64,000 nucleotides of DNA from Epiperipatus broadwayi (GCA_028023455.1 JAQFVV010000030.1:6340501-6404500); one strand, 5' to 3'; shown: positions 1 through 11,290, numbered from the stretch's first letter. The notes: generated by a model from the letters alone, not told the origin. Numbers and translations are program-made.

Positions 1-1705
1 GAAACTAAATTGATGCGAGAATAGTATTACCTCCCTCTCAATTTCATCAACCGCATCATACTGTAATCACGTTAGAAAAAGTCATCTTCTATATATACAT
101 GAAATAATATCTACTTATATATATAGTAAATAGTTTTATATAGTTTATGTAAAATTACAATTTTGATTATAATTAGCACTGAATATTTTCAGTATAATCT
201 TAGTTACCCATGGTCTAAGATTATATCTTTCATTTTATTTTTCCATCGTATATTATATATAATTCATATAGAATTTATTTTCCTTAAAAGGAAATCATAA
301 AACGAAATTGAGAAGTTATTTAATTGCGTCTTAAAATTTATCTACAATTCGAAATTGTTTTTTCTCATTATTATTTATTTTTTATTTCTTTACTATGACT
401 CAAAAATCCTTTGATCTTCTTTATTTCTTTGTACCGTCATCTGAAAAGTACTTTTATTTTTAAAGCGTCTCTAAAAAGCGTTAACTATGACTGTTTTATG
501 AACAATGGCTTTTTATTATTTCAGAGCAAAATTTTTGGCTTAATTGGTTGAGATTTATTTTATGTATGAAATTTAAAAAATAACAAACATATGTAATTTA
601 TATTGTATATACACAAATATATTCTTTGTTTATTAGGAATATTATAGCTCTACATATAAAAATGAAGTCGATTAACTTTTTTTATAGTTAGAGATCAAAT
701 CAGATCTATTTGATTCATCACGAGACATTTTATTATCAGCTAAAAATAGATAGAGAAATCAATTTATGAACGATTAATGGAAAAAGGCCTCTAATGTAAT
801 GCTTACTTTGCCATACTCAAATCAGGTGAATCTTGAAAAGTTTTTCATATCATAAACAAGTTTAGGATTTCTTTCATATATAAGGCTCATAATTAACTCA
901 GTTAGTTATACAATAATATTCATTTACTTACAGAGAATAAAGTTCACAGATTAAACTGGATTGATGAGATAAAAATCCAACTGTAATATAATGCAGCTTT
1001 CATCATTGATGAAGCTGTCTTACACCTAAGGGCACTGGCCCAGGTTTACCTTTACCTTAACTAAACTGGCTTGATTTGGATACCTTACTAATAGTTTAAA
1101 TTGACATTTTCATAGAATCTCTGAATGTATATCTTTATTAGATAAATTATGATTGTGTTCGTGGATTATGTCAAGACTATGAAGTCTGCAAATCTTTCAG
1201 TCGAATTCATTCAAAACATTAAGCTTCCCTATAGTTTTTTTGCTTCCTATCTGCAGACAATTGACTTACAAATGACAAACACCTTCAATTTGAATTTTAT
1301 GATATATTGCTCAAAATAATCAAAAATAAAACAAACAGTGATGGGGATTCTATCATCATAATGTGGATTTGGGTATTTAAAAAAAATTAAACTGATGGCG
1401 TGTCCTTTTAGACAAAAATAATCATCACATAATTCAGAATTTTATTTTCCCATTTGAGGATGAAATATTATTTATGAAGAATTCATTTAGTTGATAAAGT
1501 GATTTTATTTATCATTTCAAGTTTTAATTCCCATAAATGGAAATGACTTTTATTCAAAAAATACATTACCACATTTTGTTTAACAAATAATTGATATATA
1601 TATTATTTTTTAAAACACAGTTTTTAATATAAAACAATAAAAAAAAATAGATATAGTTTTTAAAATTAGTTGTCCAAAGTATAAAGACTTAATATGTCAA
1701 TAATA
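1..1705. other. AT-rich DNA, no gene recognised
   Basis: All six frames are closed at short range and no transposon, tRNA or coding signature was recognised. A small imperfect hairpin (CAGCTTTCATCA facing TGATGAAGCTG) lies at about 996-1019. Nothing else stands out. Confidence 0.6.
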
Positions 1706-1860
1706 ATATAGTTTAATGTATGAATTTTTTCTACACTACCTGTACTCCAATATGTAATATATAGAGGGATTGAACTCAGATTTTCACACGACCCTCAATC
1801 ATTCACACTACCTCATACTGCTGACATACTTGATCACACATGCCAAAAAGATAAACAATT

Positions 1861-1904
1861 ACCAATATACTTACTTCATGCTAAACCAGCACTCATCAGT
1901 TGGT
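1861..1904 (-). ncRNA. Hammerhead ribozyme motif, family B, inverted copy
   Basis: Read on the minus strand the order is stem I ACCAA, core CTGATGA, stem II GTGCT with loop GGTTT and AGCAT, GAAG, a short stem III, ATA as cleavage triplet, then TTGGT closing stem I. Stem I pairs perfectly over 5 bp. The only core departure is GAAG for GAAA, where the last base can still form a G-U wobble. It belongs to the inverted 5' part of the element, so its orientation opposes that of the other two copies there. Confidence 0.7.
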
Positions 1905-2225
1905 CCAGATTATCATCTCCACACATATATACAATCAATGCTTAGCCTATATTAAGATAGTCAATCTTTATCCCTTATATATATATGTAAATTAATTATG
2001 TCCTGTACATGTGAGATCAGAGTGATTTATGGTCAACATGGGTAGGATGAGAAGGTTGGCACCAATGTGGTTTTTGAGCATTCCATCATCAGATTTTCAA
2101 TAAAATAGATAGCTGAAGAGTTGTGGGGTGGAGTGGATTGAAGCCTGTCCACTAAAGTATGAAGATTGGCCATCTTAATATAGGCTGAGCATTGATTGTA
2201 TATAGGTGTGAAGATGATAATCTGG

Positions 2226-2269
2226 ACCAACTGACAAGTGCTAGTTTAGCACGAAATACAAATATTGGT
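2226..2269 (+). ncRNA. Hammerhead ribozyme motif, family B, monomer 1 (core mutated)
   Basis: Stem I ACCAA (2226-2230) pairs with TTGGT (2265-2269). Stem II GTGCT/AGCAC is a perfect 5-bp helix including the canonical G-C closing pair, with loop AGTTT. GAAA is followed by a 2-bp stem III and the triplet ATA. The core reads CTGACAA, so the catalytic G8 is A. The fold is kept but cleavage is expected to be lost. Confidence 0.68.
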
Positions 2270-2716
2270 GATTGTTTATCTTTCTGACATGTGTGTGATC
2301 AAGTGTGTCAGCAGTATGAGATAGCATGGATGGTTGAGGGTCATGTGAAGGTCTGAGTTCAAACTTTTTATATATTACATATTGAAATGCAGGTATGAAA
2401 AAGCCTGTACTGTAGAAAAAATTCATATATTAAAATATAGTGCTGTAAGGTCTGCCCATCCCTCATATATGTATGTAAATGGATTATGTTCTGTACATGT
2501 GGGATCAGAGTTCCTTATGGTCATCATGGGTAGGATGCGAAGGTTGGCACCAATGTGGGCTTTGAGTGGTCCATCATCAGATTTTCAATGAAATGAACAG
2601 CTGAAGAGTTGTGGGGTGGAGGAGTGGATTGAAGCCTGTCCATTAAAATATGAAGACTGGCTATCTTAATATAGGCTGAGCATTGATTGTATATATGTGT
2701 GGAGATGATAATATGA

Positions 2717-2760
2717 ACCAACTGACAAGTGCTGGTTTAGCATGTAATTCGTCCATTGGT
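2717..2760 (+). ncRNA. Hammerhead ribozyme motif, family B, monomer 2 (decayed)
   Basis: Same layout as the copy 491 bp upstream: ACCAA, CTGACAA, GTGCT - GGTTT - AGCAT, then GTAA for GAAA, and TTGGT closing stem I. Both conserved core strands are mutated, so it is probably inactive. Confidence 0.6.
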
Positions 2761-2879
2761 GATTGTTTATCTTTTTGACATGTGTGATCAAGTGTGTCAG
2801 CAGTATGAGATAGTGTGGATGGTTGAGAGTTGTGTGGAAGTCTGAATTCAAACTCCCTATATATTACATATAGTTTAAT

Positions 2880-3424
2880 ATAAAATACTATTAGTAAATA
2901 AATGACAATAAGCATTTTTGTACATAATTTCTTTACATATAGTCATAGAGCAGAGTATATTTTAATACCAATTCTTTATTTCAAAAATTGTTCAAGACCA
3001 CCATAGTTATGTCAAAACCATGATTTGACTTTCCAATATGCTGCACATTGATTCTAGAATAATAGTTTGTTTTACAAAACTATTATAGTGGAACCATAAT
3101 ATCTGTTGTATTTTATTTCAAACACCAGTCATATATATTGCGTAAAAATTTGCTCATATTTTGTTGATTAGCTTTGATTACAATAGAATATGTATTGTTT
3201 CTGAATAGCATATTTACAGTATTTACCATGCACATATATATAACACAGAAACATATAGTATGGATGTATAATATTGAAAGACTTATTGTGTGAATGTTCA
3301 CTCACCCATATTCATGCAAAAATAAACATAATTACCAACTGTAAAGTAAAATAAAATAAATAGCAAAGTATCAGAATATCATTGCAATTAAATACTCTCA
3401 GGACAATATCCTTTGTGTTCAATC
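2880..3424. other. AT-rich spacer, nothing recognised
   Basis: No coding, tRNA-like or transposon signature was seen between the family B element and the next family A copy. The only reading frame of any length, minus 3113-3301, is hydrophobic and low-complexity and is not supported as a gene. Confidence 0.55.
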
Positions 3425-3861
3425 ATTTTCTTTTTGTTGTGGAAACATAAATGGATGCATGAAGATTTTATGCATAAAATCCTTATCTACTGCCTACTCA
3501 TCCAATATCCCCAGACTAGTTTCTGGCTTGTGGCCTTCATCAGTGAGGAGCCTTAGTTTTGACAGCACTGCACCTAGATCTTAGAATCCATTGCAACCCT
3601 CCGGCAACCATCTTTTATCTGTTTGTTTAACTATAAAGTTAGGGGCCCAAAATAAAAGCAATAACGTTTTCAATTCACATGCATTTTCTTGCAGTCATGT
3701 AGATCCAAACTCAGTTCAGAATCTATGCATTTTATGACTTTGGTTTTTCAAAAATCCCAGTCACCATTATCCTATAGACAAAATAGGACATCACATGATC
3801 ACCATTTCAGATGTTTACACAGGATGTTAATAATGGTAATATGATGTGGTGCACTGTGACT
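3425..3861 (-). mobile_element. Retrozyme-like element, family A, single minus-strand monomer
   Basis: About one family A monomer in minus orientation. It is recognised by the blocks shared with the other copies: a GCATAAAATCC block, the ribozyme segment (3500-3562), a block like AGATCTTAG, and the terminal ACATCACATGATCACCATTT at about 3790. The outer boundaries and TSD are not resolved. It abuts the 3' end of a LINE on the same strand. Confidence 0.6.
3500..3562 (-). ncRNA. Hammerhead ribozyme motif, family A
   Basis: On the minus strand: CCTCA, core CTGATGA, stem II GGC - CACAA - GCC, GAAA, stem III C-TA-G, cleavage triplet GTC, then TGGGG pairing with CCTCA and a distal TTGGAT. The core is intact. 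The distal 5' half of stem I has diverged (AAACTAAGG region instead of ATCCAAGG), so the outer helix is lost. Confidence 0.65.
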
Positions 3862-4990
3862 TCTACTTATACGGAGTCAGGAATCTCTCAGCAACTATGT
3901 TCCAGAGAAACCTGTTAACCACTTTACCTTCCCTTTTCATTCCCAACCCTAAGTTTCCCCATATCCTGCTCAATCCCATTTCCACAACATAATCTTTGTC
4001 AACTCCATGGTCTTCATATATAAATCCCCTTATCAGTTCCCAAACCCTGCATAAAAACCAATAACCCACTTTCTGTATAATCACGTTGTTTATATTTAGC
4101 CTGTCAACTCCATGGTCTTCATATATAAATCCCCTTATCAGTTCCCAAATCCAGCATAAAAACCAATAACCCACTTTCTGTATAATCATGTTGTTTATAT
4201 TTAGCCTTCCATAACTTCATTATTTGTACCCTTACTGCTTCCAAGCATTTACATTGAATCAACTGATACCTAATATTTTCTATGCCTTCCTTACACAACA
4301 GACTAAATCATCAATATTTTTCCATTTATGTGTATATCCCCTTGTTGCTAATGATCCCGTTCAAGCCTTAAACAGTAAACTACTTTCCTTGCTATTATTA
4401 TAAATTAACTCACACCCAATGTTCTGTTTACTTCTATATATATTTAAACTCTTTTTATTCTCCATACTAGTTCTCCATCTCTCCAACTCCCTATTTTTTA
4501 TTAATGCATCTATTCTTCTATCCCATTCCTTTCCACTATAACACTCAACAATCCTCCTAACACAATCATCCCACCTCTTGTACAAGTATACTGATATAAA
4601 TTATTTATCCAAATTTTCTGCATACTGCATTAACTTTTTCACCCATCTTTTTGCCTGCCCTTTACTTGTAACCCAATTAAATACTATTTTGGCTATTCTT
4701 TTATTAGCCATAAACTGCAATCTACTGAACATTTTCTATTTGCTTTTTGCGTCCCTCATATAAAAACTTGACCATCCCATTTCTCCTTGAATTGCCTCCT
4801 TTGCTGTCCACACATCTGTATCTAATGCACATCTTCCTACTTCCCTTTATACTTTTTAAGTAATCTAATACCCCTTTACTAACACATAAGGCATCATTGC
4901 CATACATTAACCCTGCTACTGCCACTCCCTTCCATACAATTCTAGCTACATCATATTTATTATATGCAAACACTGTTAATTTCTTTTATC
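3862..4990 (-). pseudogene. Non-LTR retrotransposon 3' end, copy 1 (ORF2 C-terminus, broken)
   Basis: Three minus-strand fragments (4722-4973, 4361-4585, 3863-4189) together resemble the region after the reverse transcriptase domain of LINE ORF2. The first has a GVAVAGLMYGNDAL-type segment, typical of the conserved stretch just after the thumb, and the following fragments are basic and W-rich. Stops and frameshifts separate them, so this is a decayed 5'-truncated copy. A second same-strand copy of the last 490 bases lies at 5028-5515. The clade is uncertain; CR1/L2-like or RTE-like are both possible. No catalytic motifs are present. Confidence 0.6.
3997..4206 (-). repeat. In-frame 105-bp tandem duplication inside the LINE tail
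   Basis: Two near-identical 105-bp units, 3997-4101 and 4102-4206, differ at only a few positions. 105 is 35 codons, and the minus-strand reading frame 3863-4189 runs through the junction, so the peptide WELIRGFIYEDHGVD appears twice. The related LINE copy at 5028-5515 has a single unit. Confidence 0.85.
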
Positions 4991-5027
4991 AATCACTTTC
5001 TTTTCTTTGGTATGTGATGTGATGTAA

Positions 5028-5515
5028 TGTATTTGGCTTCTCCTTAAACGAAGTCAAAAATATCTCAGCAATTATGCCCAGATAAACCTGTTAGCCACTT
5101 TATTTTCCATTCCCCACTCTAAGTCTTCCCATATTCTGCCCCATCCCATTTCCACAACATAATCATTGTCAACTCTATAGCCTTTATATCTAAATCCCCC
5201 TTATCTTTTCACAAACCCAGCATAAAAACTAATAACTCACTTTCTGTATAGTCACTTTGTTCATACCTACTCTCCCATAACTTCATTATCTATACCCTTT
5301 CTGCTTTCAAGCATTTACATTCAATAAACAGATGCCTAATATTTTCTATACCTTTCTTATACAATTTGCACACTAAATCACCCATAGTTTTCCATTTACA
5401 TGTATATTCTCTTGTTGCTAAAGATCCCGTTCGAGCCTTAAACAATAAACTACTTTGCTTACTATTATCATAAATTAACTCGCATCCAATATTTCATTTA
5501 CTTCTATATATATAT
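5028..5515 (-). pseudogene. Non-LTR retrotransposon 3' end, copy 2 (interrupted)
   Basis: This matches 3862-4430 along its length without the 105-bp duplication. Its 3' end sits next to TGTGATGTGATGTAATG (about 5016-5032), a simple-repeat-like tail, while copy 1 ends next to a more diverged ATGATGTGGTG. Homology stops abruptly at about 5515, after CTTCTATATATAT, where the giant inverted repeat begins. That inverted repeat therefore seems to have inserted into this LINE copy. No complete domain remains. Confidence 0.6.
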
Positions 5516-7810
5516 TGTAACGAGCATAGACGTTCGTTACATTGTTTTTTTTTAAATTTATTAAACATGAAAGTAAATTAAAAAGTTTGCATTTAAAAAT
5601 TTTCTTTAAGAATTAAAAATTGAAATTAAATATCATCTTAAACTCTTATATATTAATTAAATCGCACAGATAATGAAAAATTATTAAAATAAAACTTTAT
5701 TAAAGAAAAAGTATTTTAAAACTAAATTTTAAAAAGATTTGGAGATGAAATTATATCTTTAAATTTATCTTTAAATATATTTTTGATTTGGAAAACAGGT
5801 TAATTAATCAGAAATGGAAATGATTGTTAATTAGTTAAATGTAAACCAGCCTTCGGCATTTAAATGTAAAAACACCGGTCAGATAAGAAAACAATAGAAA
5901 CTGTTAGCAAATAAGAAGAAATCCCTATGGAATCGGACCGCAGCGAAAGGACCATCGCATCGGTGACATAATGTAAATTCAATCCTTCACATTAATATAA
6001 AAAGGACAAGTTTGGAAATTATTAAGGAGTGAGTTATTAGTTGAGTTGTTAGTTATTAACTACTATTGAAGAAGAGATTAACTACTATTGAGAGATTAGC
6101 TACTTTTATAGAGAGGTAATATAAACATATTTCGTTTGCTTGAAACTTAAAAATTATGTAGCAGTAAATCCACCACTCTTCCGGACCCCTGTGGGTCATC
6201 TTCCACGGCCATAATATTCTGCTACCCTAAAGTGACTAGTTATTGATGATTATTACGATGTAACAGCTAGGTGTTAGTGCTGAGGGGATTGAAAAAGACA
6301 CACAGCTTCAATCCCTTCAGTTCTGCTAAGAAAGGAAGAAAAATGAGCCATCGTTTCTACATTGAGGACCAACTACACTAAAAAAATCTCCGGATGGATA
6401 AATAAATCGGCCAACAGGATACCAATCTTCGGACGACGTGGGAATTCATGTTCAAATGGCAAGGAATATATGAAGATGAACTATTTAAATAACCGTAAGA
6501 ACTTTAAAATTTATGAACAGTAAATTAAAACTTTCCAGATTTAAATAATTGCAATATTATTCTATCTGACCGATACTATTTATTAATTAGTTATAATTTT
6601 ATTTAATGTATTTATTTTGTGAAATCATTTCCATTTATTTATTTTTTGTTCTTTTAAGTTTTATTATGATTTTTGGTTTCTGTTAAATTAATTATAAAAA
6701 TGTTAAACTTAAGTCGGGCGTGAATGGCTGTATAGATTCGTAAAGTTATATTAGGGGAGGGTAATCTTAGGTTATTTATGTCGTTGTTAGATTGGGTCAA
6801 TGGATTGGATATATTGATGTAGTTAGTAGATGTAATCGGAGATTCGCTACGGGCAGAATCGTTTATATATACGCCGCACTCACCCGTTTGGCTATGGAAG
6901 GAATTATAAGACGGAGAACGCAGTTCCTTTCTATGGAGTTTTTTTTTTTATTGTTCTTCTCGTTAGATAGATGTAATATTCCTATCTGATTGAGAGTCAA
7001 TGTCTTTTCTTAATTCTTTTGGTGCTGCCGTATTTCGTATTACATTGAATACATCGATGTATCAGATGGATTGATGCCAGTTTGACTGCGAATTTTAGCC
7101 TAAGGTTAAATAGGGATAGAATATTTTAATTTCAATGCAAATCTATGTAGTATTCATGCTCGACCCTAAATAAAAATGCATTAAATTTAAGTTGTTTATA
7201 GACGCTTGCATGGATTGTTTATCGGTTAACTATGTTTTGCGTTTTCATATTTGATCAAAATATATAGACATTCGATAAATAATGATACCTTACGGTGAGT
7301 ATCTAAAATGTATTTATTCGGATGTCTTTTAAGTTATTGGTGACAATGCAAGTATCTTATGGGGAATACTATTGGGTTACATATAAATTTCCCTCCGCAA
7401 TTGTCAGTAATCAATAATTTTATATTTTGATCGCTTATGTTTACTTTGGAATGTTTTTAACCGTGTAATCTATGTAACCGATCTATAGCAACTTATTATA
7501 ACAAGCTTTTATAATCCCATCTGTGCGAACTTAATTAAAATGTAAAATTAGAATATAATAGTAATTAAAGGTAAATTAAAATCAAAATCAAAGTTAAAAA
7601 TAATGTTAAATGTTAAAATGTAAACTAATACTAAAATAATTTTAAATCTTATATATATGTGCATAAATAAATGTTTGTATGTTAATTACTGGCAGTGGCT
7701 TATTTTATTTATTTTTTAATGTTGAAATCTAATTAGATAAGATCTTATATTATTTAATCTCTGCTATTCCACTGAGCTAGTGACATGGGCTAACGACCGG
7801 ATGCAAAATT
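5516..7810 (+). repeat. Giant inverted repeat, left arm
   Basis: This arm is the reverse complement, with many small differences, of 7920-10100. Matching segments include 6270-6370 with 9400-9490, 6740-7080 with 8650-8990, and 7761-7790 with 7944-7973; the symmetry centre is near 7867. It opens with a small palindrome around 5519-5542 (GTAACGA ... TCGTTAC). A TATA-like block (TAATATAAAAAGGAC) lies at about 5992-6006, so the arm could be a long LTR-like or fold-back terminus. No coding region was recognised. An incidental frame at 6792-6989 is not supported. Confidence 0.8.
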
Positions 7811-7919
7811 TAAAAGGAAAAAAAAAAAAATTTTTTTTTTTTTGACTTACGTATCTGCCTACTTTATAAATTTTTCTAGGTTCAAATGCCTAGATGGCGC
7901 CCCGTAGTGCAGATTACGG
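7811..7919. other. Spacer at the centre of the giant inverted repeat
   Basis: About 110 unpaired or poorly paired bases with an A-run followed by a T-run (about 7820-7843), then a GC-richer core containing TGGCGCCCCG (about 7894). The core resembles the start of a tRNA primer-binding site of LTR elements. The resemblance is short and may be chance. Confidence 0.4.
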
Positions 7920-10100
7920 TAAGTCGCATTTTCCGGATCGTTAGCCCATGTCACTAGCTCAGTGGAATAGCAGAGATTAAATAATATAATATCTTATCTA
8001 ATTAGATTTCAACATTAAAAAATAAATAAAAAATAAGCCACTCCCTGCAGCCAATCAACATGCAAACATTTATTTATGCACATATATATAAGATTTTAAA
8101 ATTATTTTTAGTGTTAGTTTACATTTTAACATTTAACATTATTTTTTTTTAACTTTGATTACTATTATATTCCTAATTTTACATTTTAATTTTTTTTTTT
8201 TTTTAATTCTAAAAGCATTTTATAATAAGTTGCTATAGGCTCGGATTAGATAGATTACACCCCAGGTTAAAAATTTTCAAAAATAAACATTAGCGATCAA
8301 AACATAAAAATTATTGATTACTGACAGTGCGGAGGAAAACATATGCTTGATGAATAGTGACTCCACATAAGATGCAAACGGTGTCACACCCAATAGCTTA
8401 AAAGACATCCGAATAAATGCATTTTAGATACTCACCGTAAAATTATCATTATTTATCGAGTAATCTATATATTTTGATCAAATATGAAAACGCAAAGCAT
8501 AGTTAACCGGCCTTTAATCCATGCAAGCGGGGTCTATGAACTAACTTAGAATTTAATGCATTTTTATTTAAGGGTCGAAGCATGAGATACAACATAGATT
8601 TGCATTGAAGTAAAAATATTCACATCCTATTTAACCTTAGGCTAAAATTAGCGGTCAAACTGGCATCAATCCATCTGATACATCGATGTATTCAATGTAA
8701 TGCGAAATGCGGCATATGTAAGGAATTAAGAAAAGACATTGACTCTCAATCGAGATAGAGAATATTACATCTATCAAAGGAGGAGAAGCAATAAAAAAAA
8801 CTCCCCAGCAAGAGAAACCCCCCCCAAGTCTTTTATAATTCCTTCCGTAGGAAAGCGAAAAGCGAGCGATTGATCTCGTGAAAAACAATATATAAGACTG
8901 ATTAGGAAATCTCCGATTACATCAAAAACGAGCCCTACGTCAACATATCAATCCGTTGACCCAATCTAACCATGACATAAATAACCCAAGATTACCTCCC
9001 TAATATAACATGCGAGGTATCTATACCGTAAATTTACTTCAAGGTAAATTTAACATTTTTATAATTTATTTAACAAAACCAAAAATCATAATAAAACTTA
9101 AAAAAAGGCAAAAAATAAATGAAACAGAAGTGATTTCATAAAAATAAATACATTAAATAAAATTATAACTAATTAATAAATAGTAGCTCAGTCAGATAGA
9201 ATAATATTGCAATTATTTAAATCTGGGAAAGTTTTAATTTACTATTCCATAAATTTTAAAAAACTACGATTTATTTAAATAGTTCATCTTCATATATTTC
9301 TTGCCCGGCGAACATGGAATAAAAATGAGATCGAAGAAAGTTGGTATCTGTTGGCCGATTTATTTATCCATCCGGAAAATTTTTACAGTAGTTGGTCTCA
9401 ATGTAAAAGCTTGATAACTCATTTTCTTCCTTTCTTAGCAGAACTTGAAAGGATTGAAAGCTGTGTGTCTTTTCAATCCCTCAGCACCCCCCCCAAGGTA
9501 TTTTATAGTAATAATCATCAATAACTAGTCACTTTAAAAAAGTTGTATATTATGGACGTGGAGAGAATGACCCACAGGGATCACCGAAGAATGGTGGAGT
9601 TACTGCTACATAATTTTTAAGTTTCAAGCAAACGGAAATATGTTTATATTACCTCTCTACTACATAACAAATCTCTCAATAATGAATTAATCTCTTCTTC
9701 CCAATAGTAGTTAATAACTAACAACTTAACCAACTAATAAACTCACCCTCCGTAATTTCAAACTTGTCCTTTTATATTAATGTGAAGGATGGATTTACAT
9801 TCGTGTCCGATTAACCCCCCCACAATGTATCACAATTCCATAAGGACCTCATTCTTATTTGCTAACAGTTTCTATTGTTTTCTTATCTGACGATGTTTTT
9901 ACATTTAATTTAAGAAGGCTGACACATTTAACTAATTAACAATCATTTCCATTTCTGATTAATTAACCTGTTTTTCCAAATCAAAAATATATTTAAAGAA
10001 ATAATTAAAATTATAATTTCATCTCCAAATGATTTAAAAATTTAGTTTTAAAATACTTTTCTTTAATAAAGTTTTTTATTTTTTAATTTTCATTATCTGT
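7920..10100 (-). repeat. Giant inverted repeat, right arm (truncated by assembly gap)
   Basis: Reverse-complement partner of 5516-7810. It runs into the N gap, so the outermost 110 or so bases of the arm and its insertion junction cannot be seen. By symmetry the arm would end near 10216. The arms differ by scattered substitutions and short indels, so they have diverged since they formed and are not a recent assembly duplication. Confidence 0.8.
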
Positions 10101-10600
10101 NNNNNNNNNNNNNNNNNNNNNNNNNNNNNNNNNNNNNNNNNNNNNNNNNNNNNNNNNNNNNNNNNNNNNNNNNNNNNNNNNNNNNNNNNNNNNNNNNNNN
10201 NNNNNNNNNNNNNNNNNNNNNNNNNNNNNNNNNNNNNNNNNNNNNNNNNNNNNNNNNNNNNNNNNNNNNNNNNNNNNNNNNNNNNNNNNNNNNNNNNNNN
10301 NNNNNNNNNNNNNNNNNNNNNNNNNNNNNNNNNNNNNNNNNNNNNNNNNNNNNNNNNNNNNNNNNNNNNNNNNNNNNNNNNNNNNNNNNNNNNNNNNNNN
10401 NNNNNNNNNNNNNNNNNNNNNNNNNNNNNNNNNNNNNNNNNNNNNNNNNNNNNNNNNNNNNNNNNNNNNNNNNNNNNNNNNNNNNNNNNNNNNNNNNNNN
10501 NNNNNNNNNNNNNNNNNNNNNNNNNNNNNNNNNNNNNNNNNNNNNNNNNNNNNNNNNNNNNNNNNNNNNNNNNNNNNNNNNNNNNNNNNNNNNNNNNNNN
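10101..10600. other. Assembly gap (500 N)
   Basis: Exactly 500 ambiguous bases, a conventional gap size. It falls at the outer end of the giant inverted repeat, which is expected to be hard to assemble. Confidence 0.99.
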
Positions 10601-10813
10601 GTGATAGCTGAACTGGATCGACTATACTGAGCTATCTGAAGACATTACTGCTGTCCTAGCGGGTTCCCAGGCATCAAGCTTGCAATAGGCAAAATTGTTT
10701 CTCCAAAAAGCAGCTCAGCGGTTTGTGTTTGAATCTAGTTTCTTTATTCCTGGCCTTGGCTGAATGGCAAATAGCTGAAATCATGAGTGGAGATCATAGT
10801 CAGAGATTAGTGA
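10601..10813. other. Unassigned sequence upstream of the PLE remnant
   Basis: GC-richer than its surroundings. A short tRNA-promoter-like stretch (CAGCTCAGCGGTTTGTG followed by TTTGAATCTAG, about 10710-10740) hints at a tRNA-derived piece, but no fold or TSD could be shown. Confidence 0.3.
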
Positions 10814-10975
10814 ATTTACATTCATAAGAATAAATTTAAGCATGGGGATTTTGAAATAAAACCTTTGGAATGTATTAAGTCATATAATGAAAGGATAATA
10901 AAAGAGGGTGTATACATAAATGAAATTAAACCAGAATTAAATAGGATGTTAATAGAAAAAGATAAAAGAAAATAA
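10814..10975 (+). pseudogene. Penelope-like element, GIY-YIG endonuclease C-terminal remnant
   Basis: The open frame from the stop at 10811 to the TAA at 10973-10975 encodes about 53 residues. They include LECIKSYNERIIKEGVYIN and, a few residues later, KPELNR. The pattern of a charged helix, E-x-x-Y/I, then K-P-x-L-N-R is what is expected at the C-terminal end of the GIY-YIG endonuclease domain of Penelope-like retroelements. The reverse transcriptase and the GIY-YIG motif proper are missing upstream, so it is 5'-truncated. An HHR-like hairpin 220 bases downstream supports the assignment. Family identity is inferred from the pattern only. Confidence 0.5.
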
Positions 10976-11149
10976 TAGGTTTTTAATTACAAGTTTTTAT
11001 TTGATATATATAGAATTTTAAAAAGGAATTAGTTGTGTTTAAGTTGTGATTGTAATAGGAAAGGGGAGTGAGATAAGGTAAAAAAAGGAAAATTTTGGTT
11101 ATGGATATATTTTGTAATTTTTAATTAATTTAATTTTTTTTGTTTTTGG

Positions 11150-11290
11150 AATATGTGATATTTATTGTGTATATATATTTTATTTTAGTGTGCCTTGAAA
11201 AAGACTATAAAAAATAGTCGAAACGTCAGATTTCTTTTTCATGATTATAGTCATAATAAACCAAGTTTTAAAAAGAAGGAGTTAGTTTGT
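11150..11290 (+). repeat. PLE 3' terminal region with hammerhead-like hairpin
   Basis: At about 11203-11232 GACTAT and ATAGTC form a 6-bp stem around an A-rich loop and are followed directly by GAAACGTC. Upstream, CTTGAAAA stands where CTGATGA is expected. GAAAC followed at once by GTC is the minimal stem III form typical of hammerheads in PLE terminal repeats. The 5' core strand is mutated, so this is a relic. It follows the GIY-YIG-like peptide at 10814-10975. Confidence 0.5.

Larger units (their letters stand above)
1718..2867 (+). mobile_element. Hammerhead-bearing retrozyme-like element, family B (inverted 5' copy plus tandem monomers)
   Basis: The element lies between perfect 12-bp direct repeats ATATAGTTTAAT (1706-1717 and 2868-2879), read as a target-site duplication. 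Its first part (about 1718-1965) is an inverted partial copy that runs across a monomer-monomer junction. The rest is head-to-tail: the ribozyme core CTGACAA occurs at 2231 and 2722, a period of 491 bp, and flanking sequence (for example GGGTAGGATG at 2040 and 2528) repeats with nearly the same spacing. Each monomer ends in a TATATATTAC-like motif. There is no protein-coding potential. Known metazoan retrozymes are short tandem repeats with type I hammerheads, and this fits that picture. The mobilising enzyme is inferred, not seen. Short reading frames inside are incidental. Confidence 0.72.

Noticed and set aside
1770-2915. Several 60-85 codon frames on both strands with near-identical peptides
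   Set aside because: The similarity comes from inverted and tandem family B copies; the frames are not conserved by codon use and contain the ribozyme.
3113-3301. Hydrophobic minus-strand frame as a membrane peptide
   Set aside because: Low-complexity I/Y/C/H-rich peptide from AT-rich sequence with no supporting signal.
7890-7905. TGGCGCCCCG as an LTR primer-binding site
   Set aside because: Match is too short, no flanking LTR pair in direct orientation, no gag or pol; kept only as a remark.
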